Origin: Beta vulgaris subsp. vulgaris
Taxonomy: Eukaryota > Streptophyta > Magnoliopsida > Caryophyllales > Amaranthaceae
Direction: 5' to 3'
Assembly: GCF_026745355.1 (NCBI RefSeq)
Contig: NC_079209.1
Coordinates: 36,933,846-36,997,845, forward strand
Length of the DNA: 64,000 bases
The notes below the pieces were generated by a model. It had not been told where the DNA came from, searched no databases, and worked only from the letters and a program-made list of their open reading frames with translations. Positions 11,474 to 23,312 of the stretch are shown one piece after another. Made by a program: the position numbers and the translations under genes. Within the stretch, counting starts at the first letter, position 1. Every line of letters starts with the position of its first letter.

Positions 11474-13283
11474 TGTAACACCCCCAAATTCCTCTCTTTT
11501 TGAAAATATATTTTAATATAAAACACTTGAGAAACTTGAGAGTATCACCGCCACGTGATAACGTTAAAGGCTAAAACTACTAACTACTAATTTAACAATG
11601 CAGCAGAATTAATAAAAATAACTTCTCTATATTGATATATAAAAAAAATTATTGTTTCAACTATGACAAAGGAAAATATAAAAATAATAACTACTAAACT
11701 AAGCTATGTATTACTTCTCACAAGCTCCCCCAAATGAAGTATGCATCAATCAACCTGTAAAATCTGCTCACCAAAAGGGTCATCACAGAGATAAAGACAT
11801 AAAACAAACAAACAAAATGCGTGTCAGTAAAAATACTGAGTACATGTATATGCGGAAATTTAAATACTTTATTAAACATTCAAAATACTCATATAAACCT
11901 TCCTTGGATACTTGAAATAACTTGTATAATATAAAGTATATAACTTTAATAAAACTCCTTTTTTCTTGCCTAGGTACCTTTCCTAAAGTGTGCACACCCC
12001 CCAAGTTTAGTATTCCGTAATGAGTCTATTACGAGGGGAAACTACCTTGTCCACCTGACTTATACAAAAAGTACATGGGTAAATAATATAATAGCTACCG
12101 TTCTTGTTAATAAATAACAACCCGTGGCCTCTTTATAATTGTGATCATAAAAGATCATATAACTAATAAAAATCTTTCGGAAATAATCTTCCTTTATAAA
12201 GAATAATATGTAATATAAACTTAGCCATATAAAGGCATGAAATTAATAACTTGTTAATATTTGAAAACATACTAACAAGGATAGTAATAATACTAAGAAT
12301 AATGATAATATTAATATTGAAACTCTCATCATTGATAAAATATAATGACAATATAGTAATTAGATGTATTACACGCCTACAGAATTAAAAAGGAAAGACT
12401 AACTTTAGACTAAATACATGTTCATAGTTACTTGTCATATTATCAACTTTGTACACGCAAAACTCATCAGGTGCACGATCGAACTCATATAAAACAACTA
12501 TAGTAATTCAAAATTATAACCTTAGAAACATGATACTACGTATGCAGAACAATATTTAAAGACCTACATATACACGCACCTTGAATAATAATAACTAGTA
12601 GGGAGAAGAGAAAAGGTAGGCTAAGAGGGACAAAGAGTTTAAACTTGAGAAAAGAGATCTATTTCTCAAATTTGGTGTGAAGAATATGATGGGTGGAGAC
12701 CCCTATTTATACTAGTTGGATAAATAGGATAAGAATAGGAATAGGAACTAAAAGATAGATTTTTGAGAAAAGATAATTACTTTAGCTAGGATAAACTATC
12801 TTTTATGATAATATAGCTAGAATAGAGGAATATTCCATAAGATAAATAGTCTAGATGCTAATTAACCAAAAGATAAAACAAACAAATTAACAAATTAACC
12901 AAAAAGATAAAATCACCAAATTAACCAAAAGATAAAATAATGAAAAACAAAGTTACCAACTTGGAACAAATTAAACTCACTGGCGTGAGTTCCTTCACGG
13001 TTTTAAAATTTCTTTTTTTTTTAATTTTCTTTTATATATAAATCCTTTGTAAATCTTTTTCTAATTTTCTTTTAAGAAATTTTAACTACTAAACTAACTA
13101 CTTGGATTATAAGTTGTAAACTTAGGCCCAACATATAATTTGGGCTAGAATTTATTTGAAAAACTCATAATTTAATATAAAAGCCTATTTAAAACCTTTA
13201 TAAGTAATAAAAAGCCTTTTTAGTATATAAAACCTTTTAAAAAATTTCTAACTAATAACTTACTAAAAATACAGGATATTACA
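11474..13283 (-). mobile_element. 3' LTR of element B
   Basis: 1810 bases, ending at TATTACA 13277-13283 next to the polypurine tract. In the first 90 bases there are 3 differences from the 5' LTR. The stretch at 12163-12351 has the same 62-codon reading as its partner at 22202-22390, so the insertion is fairly recent. Minus-strand signals: TATAAATA at 12714-12721, donor-like CAAG|GTGCGT at 12579, hairpin TCAGTA/TACTGA at 11824-11839, acceptor-like TTTTACAG ending at 11755. Confidence 0.9.
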
Positions 13284-13302
13284 GACTACCCCCCTTAAAA
13301 GA
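13284..13302 (-). promoter_or_regulatory. Polypurine tract of element B
   Basis: Read on the minus strand this is TTTTAAGGGGGGTAGTC immediately before the 3' LTR, following the GACGAAACTTC block seen before the LTR in all these elements. It is the expected plus-strand priming site. Confidence 0.8.
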
Positions 13303-13504
13303 AGTTTCGTCCTCAAAAATTAAAGCAAGCAATGCAAGAGACAAAACAAGTAAGACATATATACCACCAACTTCCTATAAAAATAAGTTGGCTCACATAA
13401 TAACTCATAAAATATGTCAAAAATAGGTAAAAAGTAGGGTTCTAAGTCAAACGCGCGAAACTCTATCGCATTCTACCCCTCTTAAAAGGAGTTACGCCCC
13501 CGTA

Positions 13505-13883
13505 ACTCTACTACTAACCTTCTACAAATAACTCTGGATATTTCTTTCGCATCTCAACCTCTGCTTCCCATGTTGCTTCTTCAGACTTCTGATTAGACCA
13601 GAGCACCTTAACAATTTTAACATCCTTATTCCGGGTACTTCAACCTTACTGTCTAAAATCTTAATAGGCTTTTCTTCATAGACAAGTTCTCATCAATTTG
13701 AACTGTTTCAGGTTGCAACACATGCGATTTATCTGGGATATACCGTCTCAACTGAGATATATGGAACACATTATGAACACGGCTTAATTCAGTGCGTAGG
13801 GGTAGTCTATAGGCCACTTTTCCAACTCTATCCAATATTTCATATGGGCCTATAAACTTAGGTGAGCTTCCCTTTCTTTCCAA
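13505..13883 (-). pseudogene. Element B integrase C-terminus and chromodomain
   Basis: The frame from 13883 gives the GPY/F-type region (SPKFIGPYEILDRVGKVAYR), then HNVFHISQLRRYIPD, which joins integrase to the tail. After frameshifts near 13650, the stretch 13610-13517 gives KVLWSNQKSEEATWEAE and MRKKYPELF. This is a chromodomain core like that of Tekay/Del chromoviruses, which directs integration towards heterochromatin. Loss of frame before the chromodomain means an intact fusion cannot be made from this copy. Confidence 0.8.
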
Positions 13884-13957
13884 ACCTCATCACACCCTTC
13901 ATTGGTGATACTTTCAAAAGCACTTTTTCGCCCATTCATATTCTTCTTCCCTACGCT

Positions 13958-14883
13958 TCAGATCAGCATAGCTTTTCTGACGATCTTGGGCTGCCTTAAT
14001 TTCTTTCCTTGGATCATCTTAACTTGTTGCACGGTCTCTTCAATCAATTGAGGCCCAAGTACAACTGTTTCACTTATATCGTTCCAACATAATGGGCTTT
14101 TACATTTCCTACCATACAAAGCCTCGAATGGTGCCATGCCTATACTTGAATGATAACTGTTGTTGTAGGAGAACTCTATCAAATCGAGATGATCTTCCCA
14201 TGAACCCTGATATTCCATGACACAAGCTCTTAACATATCTTCTAAGGTTTGTATGGTCCTTTCAGTCTGACCATCAGTGGCTGGGTGAAACACAGTACTC
14301 ACCAATAGCTTCGAACCAAAGGCTTGCTGTAGCTTCTGCCAGAAGTTAGAAATAGATCTAGAATATCGATCAGACACAATATCTTTTGGTACTCCATGTA
14401 GTCTCAATACATGCTTGATGTAGGCCTTAGCTAGTTGGTCCATCGACCATGTTGCCTTCATAGGTATGAACACTGCAGACTTGGTCAACCTATCGACAAT
14501 TACCCATATCGTATCATTCCCAGATTTACCCTTAGGTAAAGCAACAACGAAATCCATCGAAATAGAATCCCACTTCCATCCTGGCACATCTAAAGGTTGG
14601 ACTTTCCCTTGGGGTCTTTTATGTTCACCTTCACCTTTTGACATGTTAAGCATTTGGAAACAAATTCAGCTATGTCCAACTTCATACGAGCCCACCAGAA
14701 ATTCTTCTTTAAATCCTTATACAACTTATCACCCCCTGGGTGCATCGAATATGGAGAATTATGGCCTTCTTCCATGATTTTCAATTTCAAATCTTCACAA
14801 GCTTCGGGTATACACCACCTTCCTTCCATTCTTAAACTTCCATCTTCATGAATTTCGAAGTCTCTAGCATGACCCTCCTTCAC
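13958..14883 (-). pseudogene. Element B integrase, zinc and catalytic domains
   Basis: The frame 14883-14590 holds the HHCC zinc region ([12 protein letters not shown] and FVSKCLTCQKV). The frame 14653-13958 holds the core: the three catalytic acids sit at codons 34 (SMDFV), 95 (VSDRY) and 131 (QTERT), so the last two are 35 residues apart as in DD35E integrases. SFYNNSYHSS-type sequence and YGRKCKSPLCW follow. The two frames overlap because of a small indel near 14600. The second acid's neighbour is changed (SDRY rather than the usual SDRD), which may weaken the active site. Confidence 0.85.
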
Positions 14884-15026
14884 CTTTTCCTTTTATCTTT
14901 TCCATCTTTTCATATTTTAATTGAGCTTCCCTAATTTGATCAAACATCGAGGGTTGGATGGTCAATGCACTAAACATTTTCTCTACTTCTCCATATTGCA
15001 TAACTTCAAGATTCATCTTCTAAAGT
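14884..15026 (-). pseudogene. Element B RNase H/integrase linker, frameshifted
   Basis: Minus-strand sequence homologous to the variable linker between RNase H and integrase. No single frame stays open. It joins the flanking pol pieces. Confidence 0.5.
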
Positions 15027-15922
15027 CTAAACACATTGATCTGCCACCACCATAGTGCTTAAGGTATGACTTGTCTTCCTACTTAAGGCATCTGCCACTA
15101 CATTGGCTTTCCCTTCATGGTATTGGATATCCAAATCGTAGTCTTTTATGAATTCTAACCATCTCCTTTGCCTCATATTCAAATCCTTTTGGGTGAAAAT
15201 GTATTTCAAACTCTTGTGATCTGTGTATATCTTACATGTCACCCATACAAATAATGACGCCAAATCTTTAAAGCAAAACTATTGCGGCAACTCTAGTCAT
15301 TAGTAGGGTAGTTGACTTCGTATGACTTCAGTTGCCTTGATGCATAAGCAATGACTCTTCTATTTTGCATTAAAACACACCTAGACCATGTTTAGATGCA
15401 TCACTATATACTTCATAAGTATCACTCCCATCAGGCAAGGATAACACAGGGGTTGTGGTTAGTCTTTCCTTTAGGATGGTGAAGGCTTGCTCACATTCTG
15501 GGCTCCAAATAAACTTGGACTCTTTCTTCATAAGGTTGGTCATTGGTCGGGCTATTTTCGAGAAATCCTTAACAAAACGTCTGTAATAACCTGCCAGACC
15601 TAGAAAACTTCTTATATCAGTCACATTCTTTGGAGTAGGCCATTCACTAACGGCTTCAATCTTTGCTGGATCAACGGCAACACCCTCCTTAGAAATGACG
15701 TGGCCTAGAAATGCCACTTTTTCCAACCAAAACTCACACTTCGAAAACTTGGCATACAATTGCTTCTGTTGGAGGGTTGACAAAATTATCCGGAGGTGTT
15801 TTTCATGCTCTTCTTTATTCTTAGAGTAAACCAATATATCATCTATAAATACTACCACAAATTGGTCTAAGTATGGCTTGAAAATTCGTGCATGAGATCC
15901 ATAAATACTGCTGGCGCATTAG
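15027..15922 (-). pseudogene. Element B reverse transcriptase C-terminus and RNase H
   Basis: The frame 15858-15370 starts at the catalytic box [11 protein letters not shown] and continues through [52 protein letters not shown] and on to the RNase H start, [12 protein letters not shown]. After a stretch of indels (about 15264-15369), the frame 15263-15027 resumes in RNase H with [18 protein letters not shown] and ends at VVADALSRK. Both aspartates of the RT box are kept. Confidence 0.85.
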
Positions 15923-16390
15923 TCATTCAAAAGGCATTACTGTAAACTCATAATGGCCATAACGTGTCCTAAAAGCGGTCTTAGCAATGTCCTTATCAGC
16001 AATTCTTAACTGATGATACCCTGACCTTAAGTCAATCTTAGAGAAAATTCCAGCTCCTTTCAGTTGGTCAAACAAATCATCGATCCTTGGGAGAGGATAC
16101 TTATTCTTGATGGTCACTTGGTTCAACTCACGGTAGTCAATGCACAACCTTAGACTACCATCCTTCTTTACAAACAAAACAGGCGCACCCCATGGGGATA
16201 CACTAGGCCTTACGTAGCCCTTTTCTAATAACTCTTCTAATTGGGTTTTAAGCTCATTCATTTCAGCTGGAGCCATACGATATGGTGCTTTAGATATTGG
16301 CCAGTTCCAGGCATTAGGTCTATGGTGAACTCCACTTCCCTTATTGGAGGCATTCCAGGGATTTCTTCGGAAAGACATCCTGAAATTCAT
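15923..16390 (-). pseudogene. Element B reverse transcriptase N-terminal part
   Basis: The frame shows [59 protein letters not shown] and [14 protein letters not shown] (first catalytic aspartate in KID), then [13 protein letters not shown] deletion after VMPF shifts the frame before the second half of the domain. The upstream PR-RT joint also has indels between 16391 and 16498. Confidence 0.85.
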
Positions 16391-16498
16391 TAACTACAGG
16401 AATATTCTCCACTCTCTTCTTCTACTCCAACTTTTGTATACTACACAAATATAATGGATACCCCTTTCTTATACAGTTCTTGAGTTGCATAGCAGAAA

Positions 16499-16912
16499 TC
16501 ATTCTTGGACTGGGCTTCTGACTGATTTTCTATAGGTTACTTTGACTCCTTTTGGGCCTTTCAAGGTCACTTTTTGGGCTCTGCAGTCTATTTGGGCTTT
16601 GAATTTTCCCAACCAATCCATTCCCATAACAACATCTAGGTCATCTAATTCGAATTCAATTAAGTCTGAAGGAAATTCTACCCCTACAATAGTCACTAAG
16701 ACATCTCTATATAACTTAGAAATGTTAATGACATCTCCAGAAGGTATGACAATATCCATGCTTATAAGTTCGGGTTTTCCCAACTTAGGTTTCTCCACTA
16801 AGGTTTTGGAAATAAAAGAGTGAGAAGCTCCTGAATCAAATAGAATCTTAACTGGAATAGAAGAGATGAAGAAAGTACCAGTCACTACGCCTGCAGTCGT
16901 TTCAGCCCTCAC
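16499..16912 (-). pseudogene. Element B retropepsin-like protease region
   Basis: The frame contains the aspartic protease active site ILFDSGASHSFIS near codon 22-34 and, further on, DVVMGMDWLGKF, the second conserved strand of gypsy proteases. It cleaves the Gag-Pol polyprotein in intact elements. The join to gag on the left is shifted by a small indel near 16910, and the frame stops at 16499 before RT. Confidence 0.85.
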
Positions 16913-17456
16913 GATTGCTCATGACAAACACTCGACCTTGATTATTTGCCTTAGCCTGATTGTCTCCTCCGTTCCCATTCTTAGGAGGAACACGATTATG
17001 GGTCACCGATTGCTGTTGGAGTCCTTTGCTCCCAATACCTCCCTGATTCTGGGTCGGCTTAGGATTTGCTGATGTTGAGTCTTTCTGGAAGCACTCATAT
17101 TTTCTATGGCCCAACTTGCTACAGATTCTACAAGTTACAGATTTCCTTCACAGTCCTTCCTGGGTGGTTTCTTGGATATCTTTTGCAGTAGTAGACTCTC
17201 TTGGACTTTCCATTTTCAGATTGACTACGATTGTTGTTATTCCCATTTCTTTCATCATCCTTTCCTTGCTTGAATCCCTCATTAGTCTTTTGACGCTTAT
17301 CTACACCTTGAAATCCATTACTAGACCCCTTCCTTTTATCTCCAGGATTCACTTCCAGCTCTCTTCCCTTGATCCCGAATAGATAGGCAGCTCTCCCATA
17401 CACTTCATCAAGGCTATTAAAGTTAGCCCCTCCCAATTTCCCTTGAATGGACAAGG
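16902..17456 (-). pseudogene. Element B Gag C-terminal part with zinc knuckle
   Basis: The frame from 17460 gives GGANFNSLDEVYGRAAYLF, then a basic N/Q-rich linker and a first, degraded cysteine box (YYCKRYPRNHPGR). After an indel, 17132-17091 encodes a perfect CX2CX4HX4C zinc knuckle, CRICSKLGHRKYEC, followed by a G/N/Q-rich tail to 16902. The knuckle binds genomic RNA in Gag. At least two frameshifts separate the parts. Confidence 0.8.
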
Positions 17457-17875
17457 TCAACCCTTGCTCAAATCTTGAGCCTTCAAAACTTCAGTTGGAA
17501 CCATTTCAGGTGCAAACCTCATTAACTCTATGAACTTAGAGTAGTATTCATTGACAGTCATGGTCCCCATCCTTAGGTTGGTAAACTCTAGGCACTTCTT
17601 TTTCCTTAAGTGAGGTGGGTAAAACTTGGTTCTCAAAGCTTCCTTAAATTGCTCCCACCCAAAATCCTCTTGAGTCGTCAAAGACTCCATCCTTTGGGAC
17701 CACCACAAATCAGCTTCCTCTCTTAGGTAGTATGTAGCATTGTTGATTTTTAACTCATCATCACACCTAACAGCAGTAAACAGTTTATCAAACTCCCTAA
17801 TCCAGTTCTCAAGACTGGCTGGGTCCTCTTTTCCATCATAGACAAGTGGATTCCTAGAGGCAACTTTCTTAAACA
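17457..17875 (-). pseudogene. Element B Gag capsid-like domain
   Basis: The frame has ASLENWIREFDKLF, ATYYLREEADLWW and LRTKFYPPHLRKKK, the conserved core of gypsy Gag (retrotrans_gag). It ends with EVLKAQDLSKG and a stop. Compared with the other gag copies here (KAQRFEQGL), one A is missing around 17478, which causes the frameshift. The start of the domain is cut at 17875 by the solo LTR; the N-terminus is found at 20017-20154. Confidence 0.85.
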
Positions 17876-20016
17876 TGTAACAACCCGTATTTTTAAGCTT
17901 GTTTTAAATTAAGTAATTGTGTTTATTAATTTAACTAAGCCTTATATCAATAAGAGATCATTTGAAAATTATATTATGATATTCTTATTTGTGTTGTGGA
18001 AATTTTTGAAATTAGAAATGGTTTGGAAATTTGATAATCAAATTCCGGATTTTTTTTTAAAAGAAAAGAAAAGAAATTCTTTTCGTGGCATATGTGGGAA
18101 AGTGCCACATTTCTTCAATGTTGTCAAACTCTCAATTCCCTTCAACAGAATAAAAGAAATCCCAAAACCCAATTCATTTTCTCTCTCTCACTCACTGTCC
18201 TCCTTCTTCCTCTGTTCTGTCCGTCGAATTCATAAAAGATGCACTCATTTTTTAGTCTTTGTTCCTTCATTAAAGTTGTAGATCTCTTCGAGATATTGAA
18301 TTTAGGCTCAAAAATTTCTTTAATCGGAGTTCGGAGCTAAGCGTTATGCTCTCTGGAAGTTGTGGTTGTTGCTGCCATTGTTGCAGCGTTTTTCTCTCTC
18401 CTCTTCTTCGTGGATGTTGCTGCCACGAATTTTGGCTGGTGGTGCTGCTGGTTGTCAGTAGGATCATGGTTGTTAATATGAAGTTGTTCATCCCGTTTGC
18501 AAGATGTTGATTTTTATTTTAAAAGCAAACCAAGTTTTGGTTTAAGGAGGTATAAATTAACTCTCATCTCTCCTTCTATGTTTTTGTTCCAAGAATTCAT
18601 GTTGTGGTGTAAATTGGTTTATTTTGTGATAATGTTTTAGTAATTAGTTCAATTCTGAATTTTTGTCTTTGGTTAGCAAAATCAAGTTCTAAAGATAAAA
18701 ATTGAATCTTTACTCACCGGTTAGTACATTGAGATGTGTTTTACAGCTTTAAAATCAAAATCTAGATTTTTGGTTTAGTTAGTTTACAAAAACAGATTTT
18801 AAGAGGAAGTCATGTTCCTAGGAATTGAGTTAGTTAGAGCTATTATATAAGATAGATGATGTGAATTAGATTTGTGGCATGGGTTGTATATATGGGTTAT
18901 AGTAGTTCAGGGAAGAGTTTTTTTAAAAAAATAATATGAGTGATTGAGTTTGTTGTTGATATGAATTGTTGTGAGAATGGTTAATGATTGTAATTGTTGT
19001 TTTGAGGTCGGTCGTGAAATATGGCTATGGAAATAATTTGCGGAGTTTGAGCTATGGTTGGTGATGAATTGTCGAAATATTGGAGGTTTGTCAATAGAGG
19101 ATTGGATCGGTTTGAGGTAACCTTTGTGTTCAGCAAACTGAATTTACATGCCCATGTTATATTGTATTTTCGATATCATACATTGTTTATAGTCATGGCC
19201 ATGGTTATAGATGCATCTTCGTGTATGGATTTGTGAAATATATATGACTTTGTTATATTATTGGAATTGTTCGGAAACTATAAAGTATTCTAGAAATGTG
19301 ATTTGAGTATGATAATGAGGAAACGTTTTCGAAATGGTTTTAGCTGGCTTAGTTTATGAACTGAGATGAATAGTGGGCAAGGTACAGGTGGAGTAAAATA
19401 ATTCGTATATGAGTTAAGACCAGATAAGGTCGAATAATAAGTTAAGTTATATATGTTATAAGCTTGTACTTGCCAGCGATTTATGTAATGTGATTAAGCT
19501 ATGCCAGCGATATAATTAAAAGATGAATTATTTCCGAACAATTACCAAGTTGTTTCTGATATGAAAAATGTTTACGAACCAAAATCGTTTTGACGGGCTG
19601 AAGTAAAGTTACTGAGTTTTTCGCTCATTTTAGTTTTGTTTTTGTTTTGTATTTTTCTCTATAATTTGCAGGTGTATGTTTGGATTTTTGGATGAATCAA
19701 GAGGAAGAGTTTTTAGTTAAGAGATGGAAATTAAATTAGAGATTCGAAGTTATATTTAGAATATAATTGTTGAATATTAAGTTCTCATTTGATATTAAGT
19801 ATTGTATTGTTTTGGGATTTCGAGTAAAGTATTATGTAATCAGGTATTGGTTTTGGAATTATTATGTTGTGGGCCATGACCCACAGGTCCAGGATTGAGT
19901 AAAAAGGTTTTGTTTCCGCTGCGAGTAAATAGTTAATTCGAGGTTATTAAGTGTTGATTGTAATCAGTGAATCTTAAGTATGATTAGCTAGCAGCTCGGA
20001 AGTGCGGGCTGTTACA
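17876..20016 (+). mobile_element. Solo LTR of another gypsy family, inserted in gag of element B
   Basis: It begins TGTAACAACCCG and ends GGGCTGTTACA, with a perfect 5-bp target duplication AAACA at 17871-17875 and 20017-20021. No primer-binding site, gag or pol is inside, so recombination between two LTRs has removed the interior. The order of signals, with TTCCGCTGC near the end, shows plus orientation. It carries a CT-rich leader near 18181, a donor-like TTGAG|GTAACC at 19117, a TACTGAG/GCTCA hairpin near 19611-19627 and an acceptor-like AATTTGCAG ending at 19671. Frames inside it are chance. Confidence 0.92.
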
Positions 20017-20154
20017 AAACACCTCGCCAGCTAGGTCAGGTTCTTGTTGAAGGTTAAGTTGAGAAGTCATTGCCTTAGCTAAATTCTTGGTCAGAGAGGT
20101 CAACTCCTTAAGAGTTGCTCGAGTTTTGGATCTACTTCCAGGTCTACTAGCCAT
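20017..20154 (-). pseudogene. Element B Gag N-terminus
   Basis: The frame starts at the ATG at 20154 with MASRPGSRSKTRATLKEL, continues SLTKNLAKAMTSQLN and ends in LAGEVF at the solo-LTR boundary. Counting one copy of the AAACA duplication, the frame would run into KKVASRNP at 17875, so the two were one exon before the insertion. An upstream in-frame ATG (20175) also exists; I prefer 20154 because the peptide after it resembles Gag starts. Confidence 0.8.
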
Positions 20155-20405
20155 TTCTTCCTGGGTAAGAAACAACTACTTATTAAGTTATCCTACTAAA
20201 TTTGTAATTCATACAACAATCATGATTCATAATATGATTGACAAATTGCACATAACATAAAAAGAACAAACTAGAATTTTATTTATTAATCCTTGAAAAG
20301 TAATGCTAACATTTATAAGGAGTAGTAGTCTAATTACAGAACTACTAATTATTAAAGCTACTAAAAACTGCTAATCTAACATTTTCTTAAAAAAATAAAT
20401 TAATT
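20155..20405 (-). other. Element B leader between accessory ORF and gag
   Basis: AT-rich untranslated leader on the minus strand. No conserved domain and no further signal were recognised. Confidence 0.4.
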
Positions 20406-20955
20406 TTCTAGTAAATAGAATCAGATGGATCTTGATCTTTGTTCTCATTGGCTTGGTGTCTAAACCATTCATCATACATAGGGTGATATTCTGGAGGTGA
20501 TGAACGACTACCCTCTGTGCTTGGCAGGTTGATTTGAATATTGGAGGGTTCAGGACTAGTAGTAGGTTCATGGTCAATATGGCTTGGAGTTTGATATGCA
20601 TTCATCATCTTGCTTCTTGTTGCTCTTTCCATAATTCTGCATATCGGAGGTCAAATGTGAAATAAGGTACAGTAGCTAGCCAGATTCCTTCTTGTTAATG
20701 ATCCCTCATGTTGGGCATCCCATCTAATAAAGTCATCACATTGTAATACTTATTGTATAGCCAATGATAAGGTTCAATGTAGGGTAAGTGTTCTAGAAAC
20801 AGAGCAATCGTTGGCCTATGATGACGAAACTGTTGGTATCCTTGTTCTATTAAAAAGTTAGCATACTTCAGAATAGCACGCACATAATCAGTCACAGTTT
20901 GTGCATCTCTTTTTACTAGATATGTACGAAAAATGGACTATGACTTGCCATAATA
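20406..20955 (-). pseudogene. Unrecognised ORF in the leader of element B
   Basis: Between the primer-binding site and gag, the minus strand has two long open pieces. The first (to about 20695) reads RDAQTVTDYVRAILKYANF, LIEQGYQQFRHHRPTIALF and EPYHWLYNKYYNVMTLLDG. After single stops it continues QEGIWLATVPYFTFDLRYAE. The second (20632-20408) reads MERATRSKMMNAYQTPSH, then a P/S-rich acidic tail ending DPSDSIY. The biased aromatic-rich composition is unlike random AT-rich sequence. An acceptor-like TTTTACACAG lies just before it (20965). I recognise no family. It could be an accessory retrotransposon gene or a captured host fragment. Confidence 0.45.
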
Positions 20956-21507
20956 AATCTGTGTAAAAAAAATACAAATAATAAGTACTATACGTATATT
21001 GTCATGAAGACAACTAAATCTCCTTCCTTATGAAAATTAATAATATTTTCATTTTTTGCTAGACAGAATGTCATACAATTATTCGTAAGAATAATCATCT
21101 GATTGTAAATAAGGAAACCAAGAATATAAATTTCAAACTATTTGTGTTTTCGAAAAAATTAAGTATATATATGTATAATAAGTTTTTATTTTCGAATATA
21201 GGTTTTTCGTGTATGGAAAAATTAATCGAGGGAGTTCCAGGAAAGAGAGGTGCGGCACAAACGGCCAACTTAAGTACCAAGTCTTTCCTTAGCCAGAACT
21301 TTCCTCAAAAAATAAAGCCACACACTTATTCCTTTCTTCAAAATAATATAATTGGAAAATATTTATACTTTGGAAATATAACTTTTTAAGCAAGATAGAA
21401 AAAAAATTATGCAAATAAAATGCAAAAAAAATTTATGCACTAAAATGCGAAACTCTAACTTATATGCCCTTCCTAAATCTACCCAAACTCTCATTAATAA
21501 ACCTAAA
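20956..21507 (-). other. Element B 5' leader, non-coding
   Basis: AT-rich minus-strand leader between the primer-binding site and the accessory ORF. No long frame or repeat is evident. Confidence 0.4.
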
Positions 21508-21520
21508 GGCTCTGATACCA
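21508..21520 (-). promoter_or_regulatory. Primer-binding site of element B (tRNA-iMet type)
   Basis: The minus strand reads TGGTATCAGAGCC starting three bases after the 5' LTR end, complementary to the 3' end of plant initiator methionine tRNA, the usual primer for this group. Confidence 0.9.
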
Positions 21521-21523
21521 CTT

Positions 21524-23312
21524 TGTAACACCCCCAAATTTCTCTCTTTTTGAAAATATATTTTAATATAAAATACTTGAGAAACTTGAGAGTATCACCG
21601 CCATGTGATAACGTTAAAGGCTAAAACTACTAACTACTAATTAACAATGCAGCGGAATTAATAAAAATAACTTCTCTTTATGATATATAAAAAAAATTTA
21701 TTTTTCAACTATGACAAAGGAAATATAAAAATAATAACTACAAACTAAGCTATGTATTACTCCTCACTAGCTCCCATAGAGTATGCATCAATCAACCTGA
21801 AAAATCTGCTCACCAAAAGGATCATCACAGGGACAAAGCCATAAAACAAAAAAACAAAATGCGTGTCAGTAAAAATACTGAGTACATGTATATGCGGAAA
21901 TTTAAATACTTTATTAAACATTAAAATACTCATATAAACCTTCCTTGGATACTTGAAATAACTTGTATAATATAAAATAATATAACTTTAATGAAACTCC
22001 TTTTCCTTGCCTAGGCACCTTTCCTAAAGTGTGCACACCCCCCAAGTTTAGTATTCCTTAATGAGTCTATTACGAGGGGAACTACCTTGTCCACATGACT
22101 TATACAAAAAGTACATGGGTAAATAATATAATAGCTACCGTTCTTGTTATAAATAACAAGCCGTGGCCTCTTTATAATTGTGATCATAAAAGATCATATA
22201 ACTAATAAAAATCTTTCGGAAATAATCTTCCTTTATAAAGAATAATATGTAATATAAACTTAGCCATATAAAGGCATGAAATTAATAACTTGTTAATATT
22301 TGAAAACATACTAACAAGGATAGTAATAATACTAAGAATAATGATAATATTAATATTGAAACTCTCATCATTGATAAAATATAATGACAATATAGTAATT
22401 AGATGTATTACACGCCTAAAAAATTAAAAAGGGAAGACTAACTTTAGACTAAATACATGTTCATAGTTACTTGTCATATCATCAACTTTGTACACGCAAA
22501 ACTCATCAGGTGCACGACCGAACTCATATAAAACAAGTATAGTATTTCAAAATTATAACCTTAGAAACATGATACTACGTATGCAAAACAATACTTAAAG
22601 ATCTACATATACACGCACCTTGAATAATAATAACTACTAGGGAGAAGACAAAAGGTAGGGTAAGAGGGAGAGAGAGTTTAAACTTGAGAAAAGAGATTTA
22701 TTTCTCAAATTTGGTGTGAAGAATATGATGGGTGGAGACCCCTATTTATACTAGTTGGATAAATAGGATAAGAATAAGAATAGGAACTAAAAGATAGATT
22801 TTTGAGAAAAGATAATTTAGCTAGGATAAACTATCTTTTATGATAATATAGCTAGAATAGAGGAATATTCCATAAGATAAATAGTCTAGATGCTAATTAA
22901 CCAAAAGATAAAACAAACAAATTAACAAATTAACCAAAAGATAAAATCACAAATTAACCAAATAAAATAATGAAAAACAGAGTTACCAACTTGGAACAAA
23001 TTAAACTCACTGGCGTGAGTTCCTTCACGGTTTTAAAATTTCTTTTTTTTTTAATTTTATTTTTTATATAAATCCTTTGTAAATCTTTTTCTAATTTTCT
23101 TTTAAGAAATTTCAACTACTAAACTAACTACTTGGATTATAAGTTGTAAACTTAGGCCAACATATAATTTGGGCTAGAATTTATTTGAAAAACTCATAAT
23201 TTAATATAAAAGCCTATTTAAAACCTTTATAAGTAATAAAAAGCCTTTTTAATATATAAAACCTTTTAAAAAAATTTTAACTAATAACTTACTAAAAATA
23301 CGGAGTATTACA
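21524..23312 (-). mobile_element. 5' LTR of element B
   Basis: 1789 bases, nearly identical to 11474-13283 apart from scattered substitutions and short indels. On the minus strand it has TATAAATA at 22743-22750, donor-like CAAG|GTGCGT at 22618, hairpin TCAGTA/TACTGA at 21866-21881 and acceptor-like TTTTTCAG ending at 21797. Confidence 0.9.

Larger units (their letters stand above)
11474..23312 (-). mobile_element. Element B: nested Ty3/gypsy chromovirus with both LTRs
   Basis: The element runs from TGTAACACCCCC at 11474 to GGAGTATTACA at 23312, with its coding strand reversed. It sits in a family A LTR, and the 5-bp target duplication is GTTAT (11469-11473) against GTTAG (23313-23317), one base changed. 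It has a primer-binding site, a polypurine tract, gag, PR, RT, RNase H, INT and a chromodomain resembling the Tekay/Del lineage. A solo LTR splits gag. Several small indels break pol, so it is probably dead, though the LTRs are still very alike. Confidence 0.9.

Noticed and set aside
12163..12351. Identical 62-codon frames at 12163-12351 and 22202-22390
   Set aside because: They occupy the same place in the two LTRs of element B; identity reflects the LTR pair, and the low-complexity Ile/Asn composition is that of AT-rich DNA.
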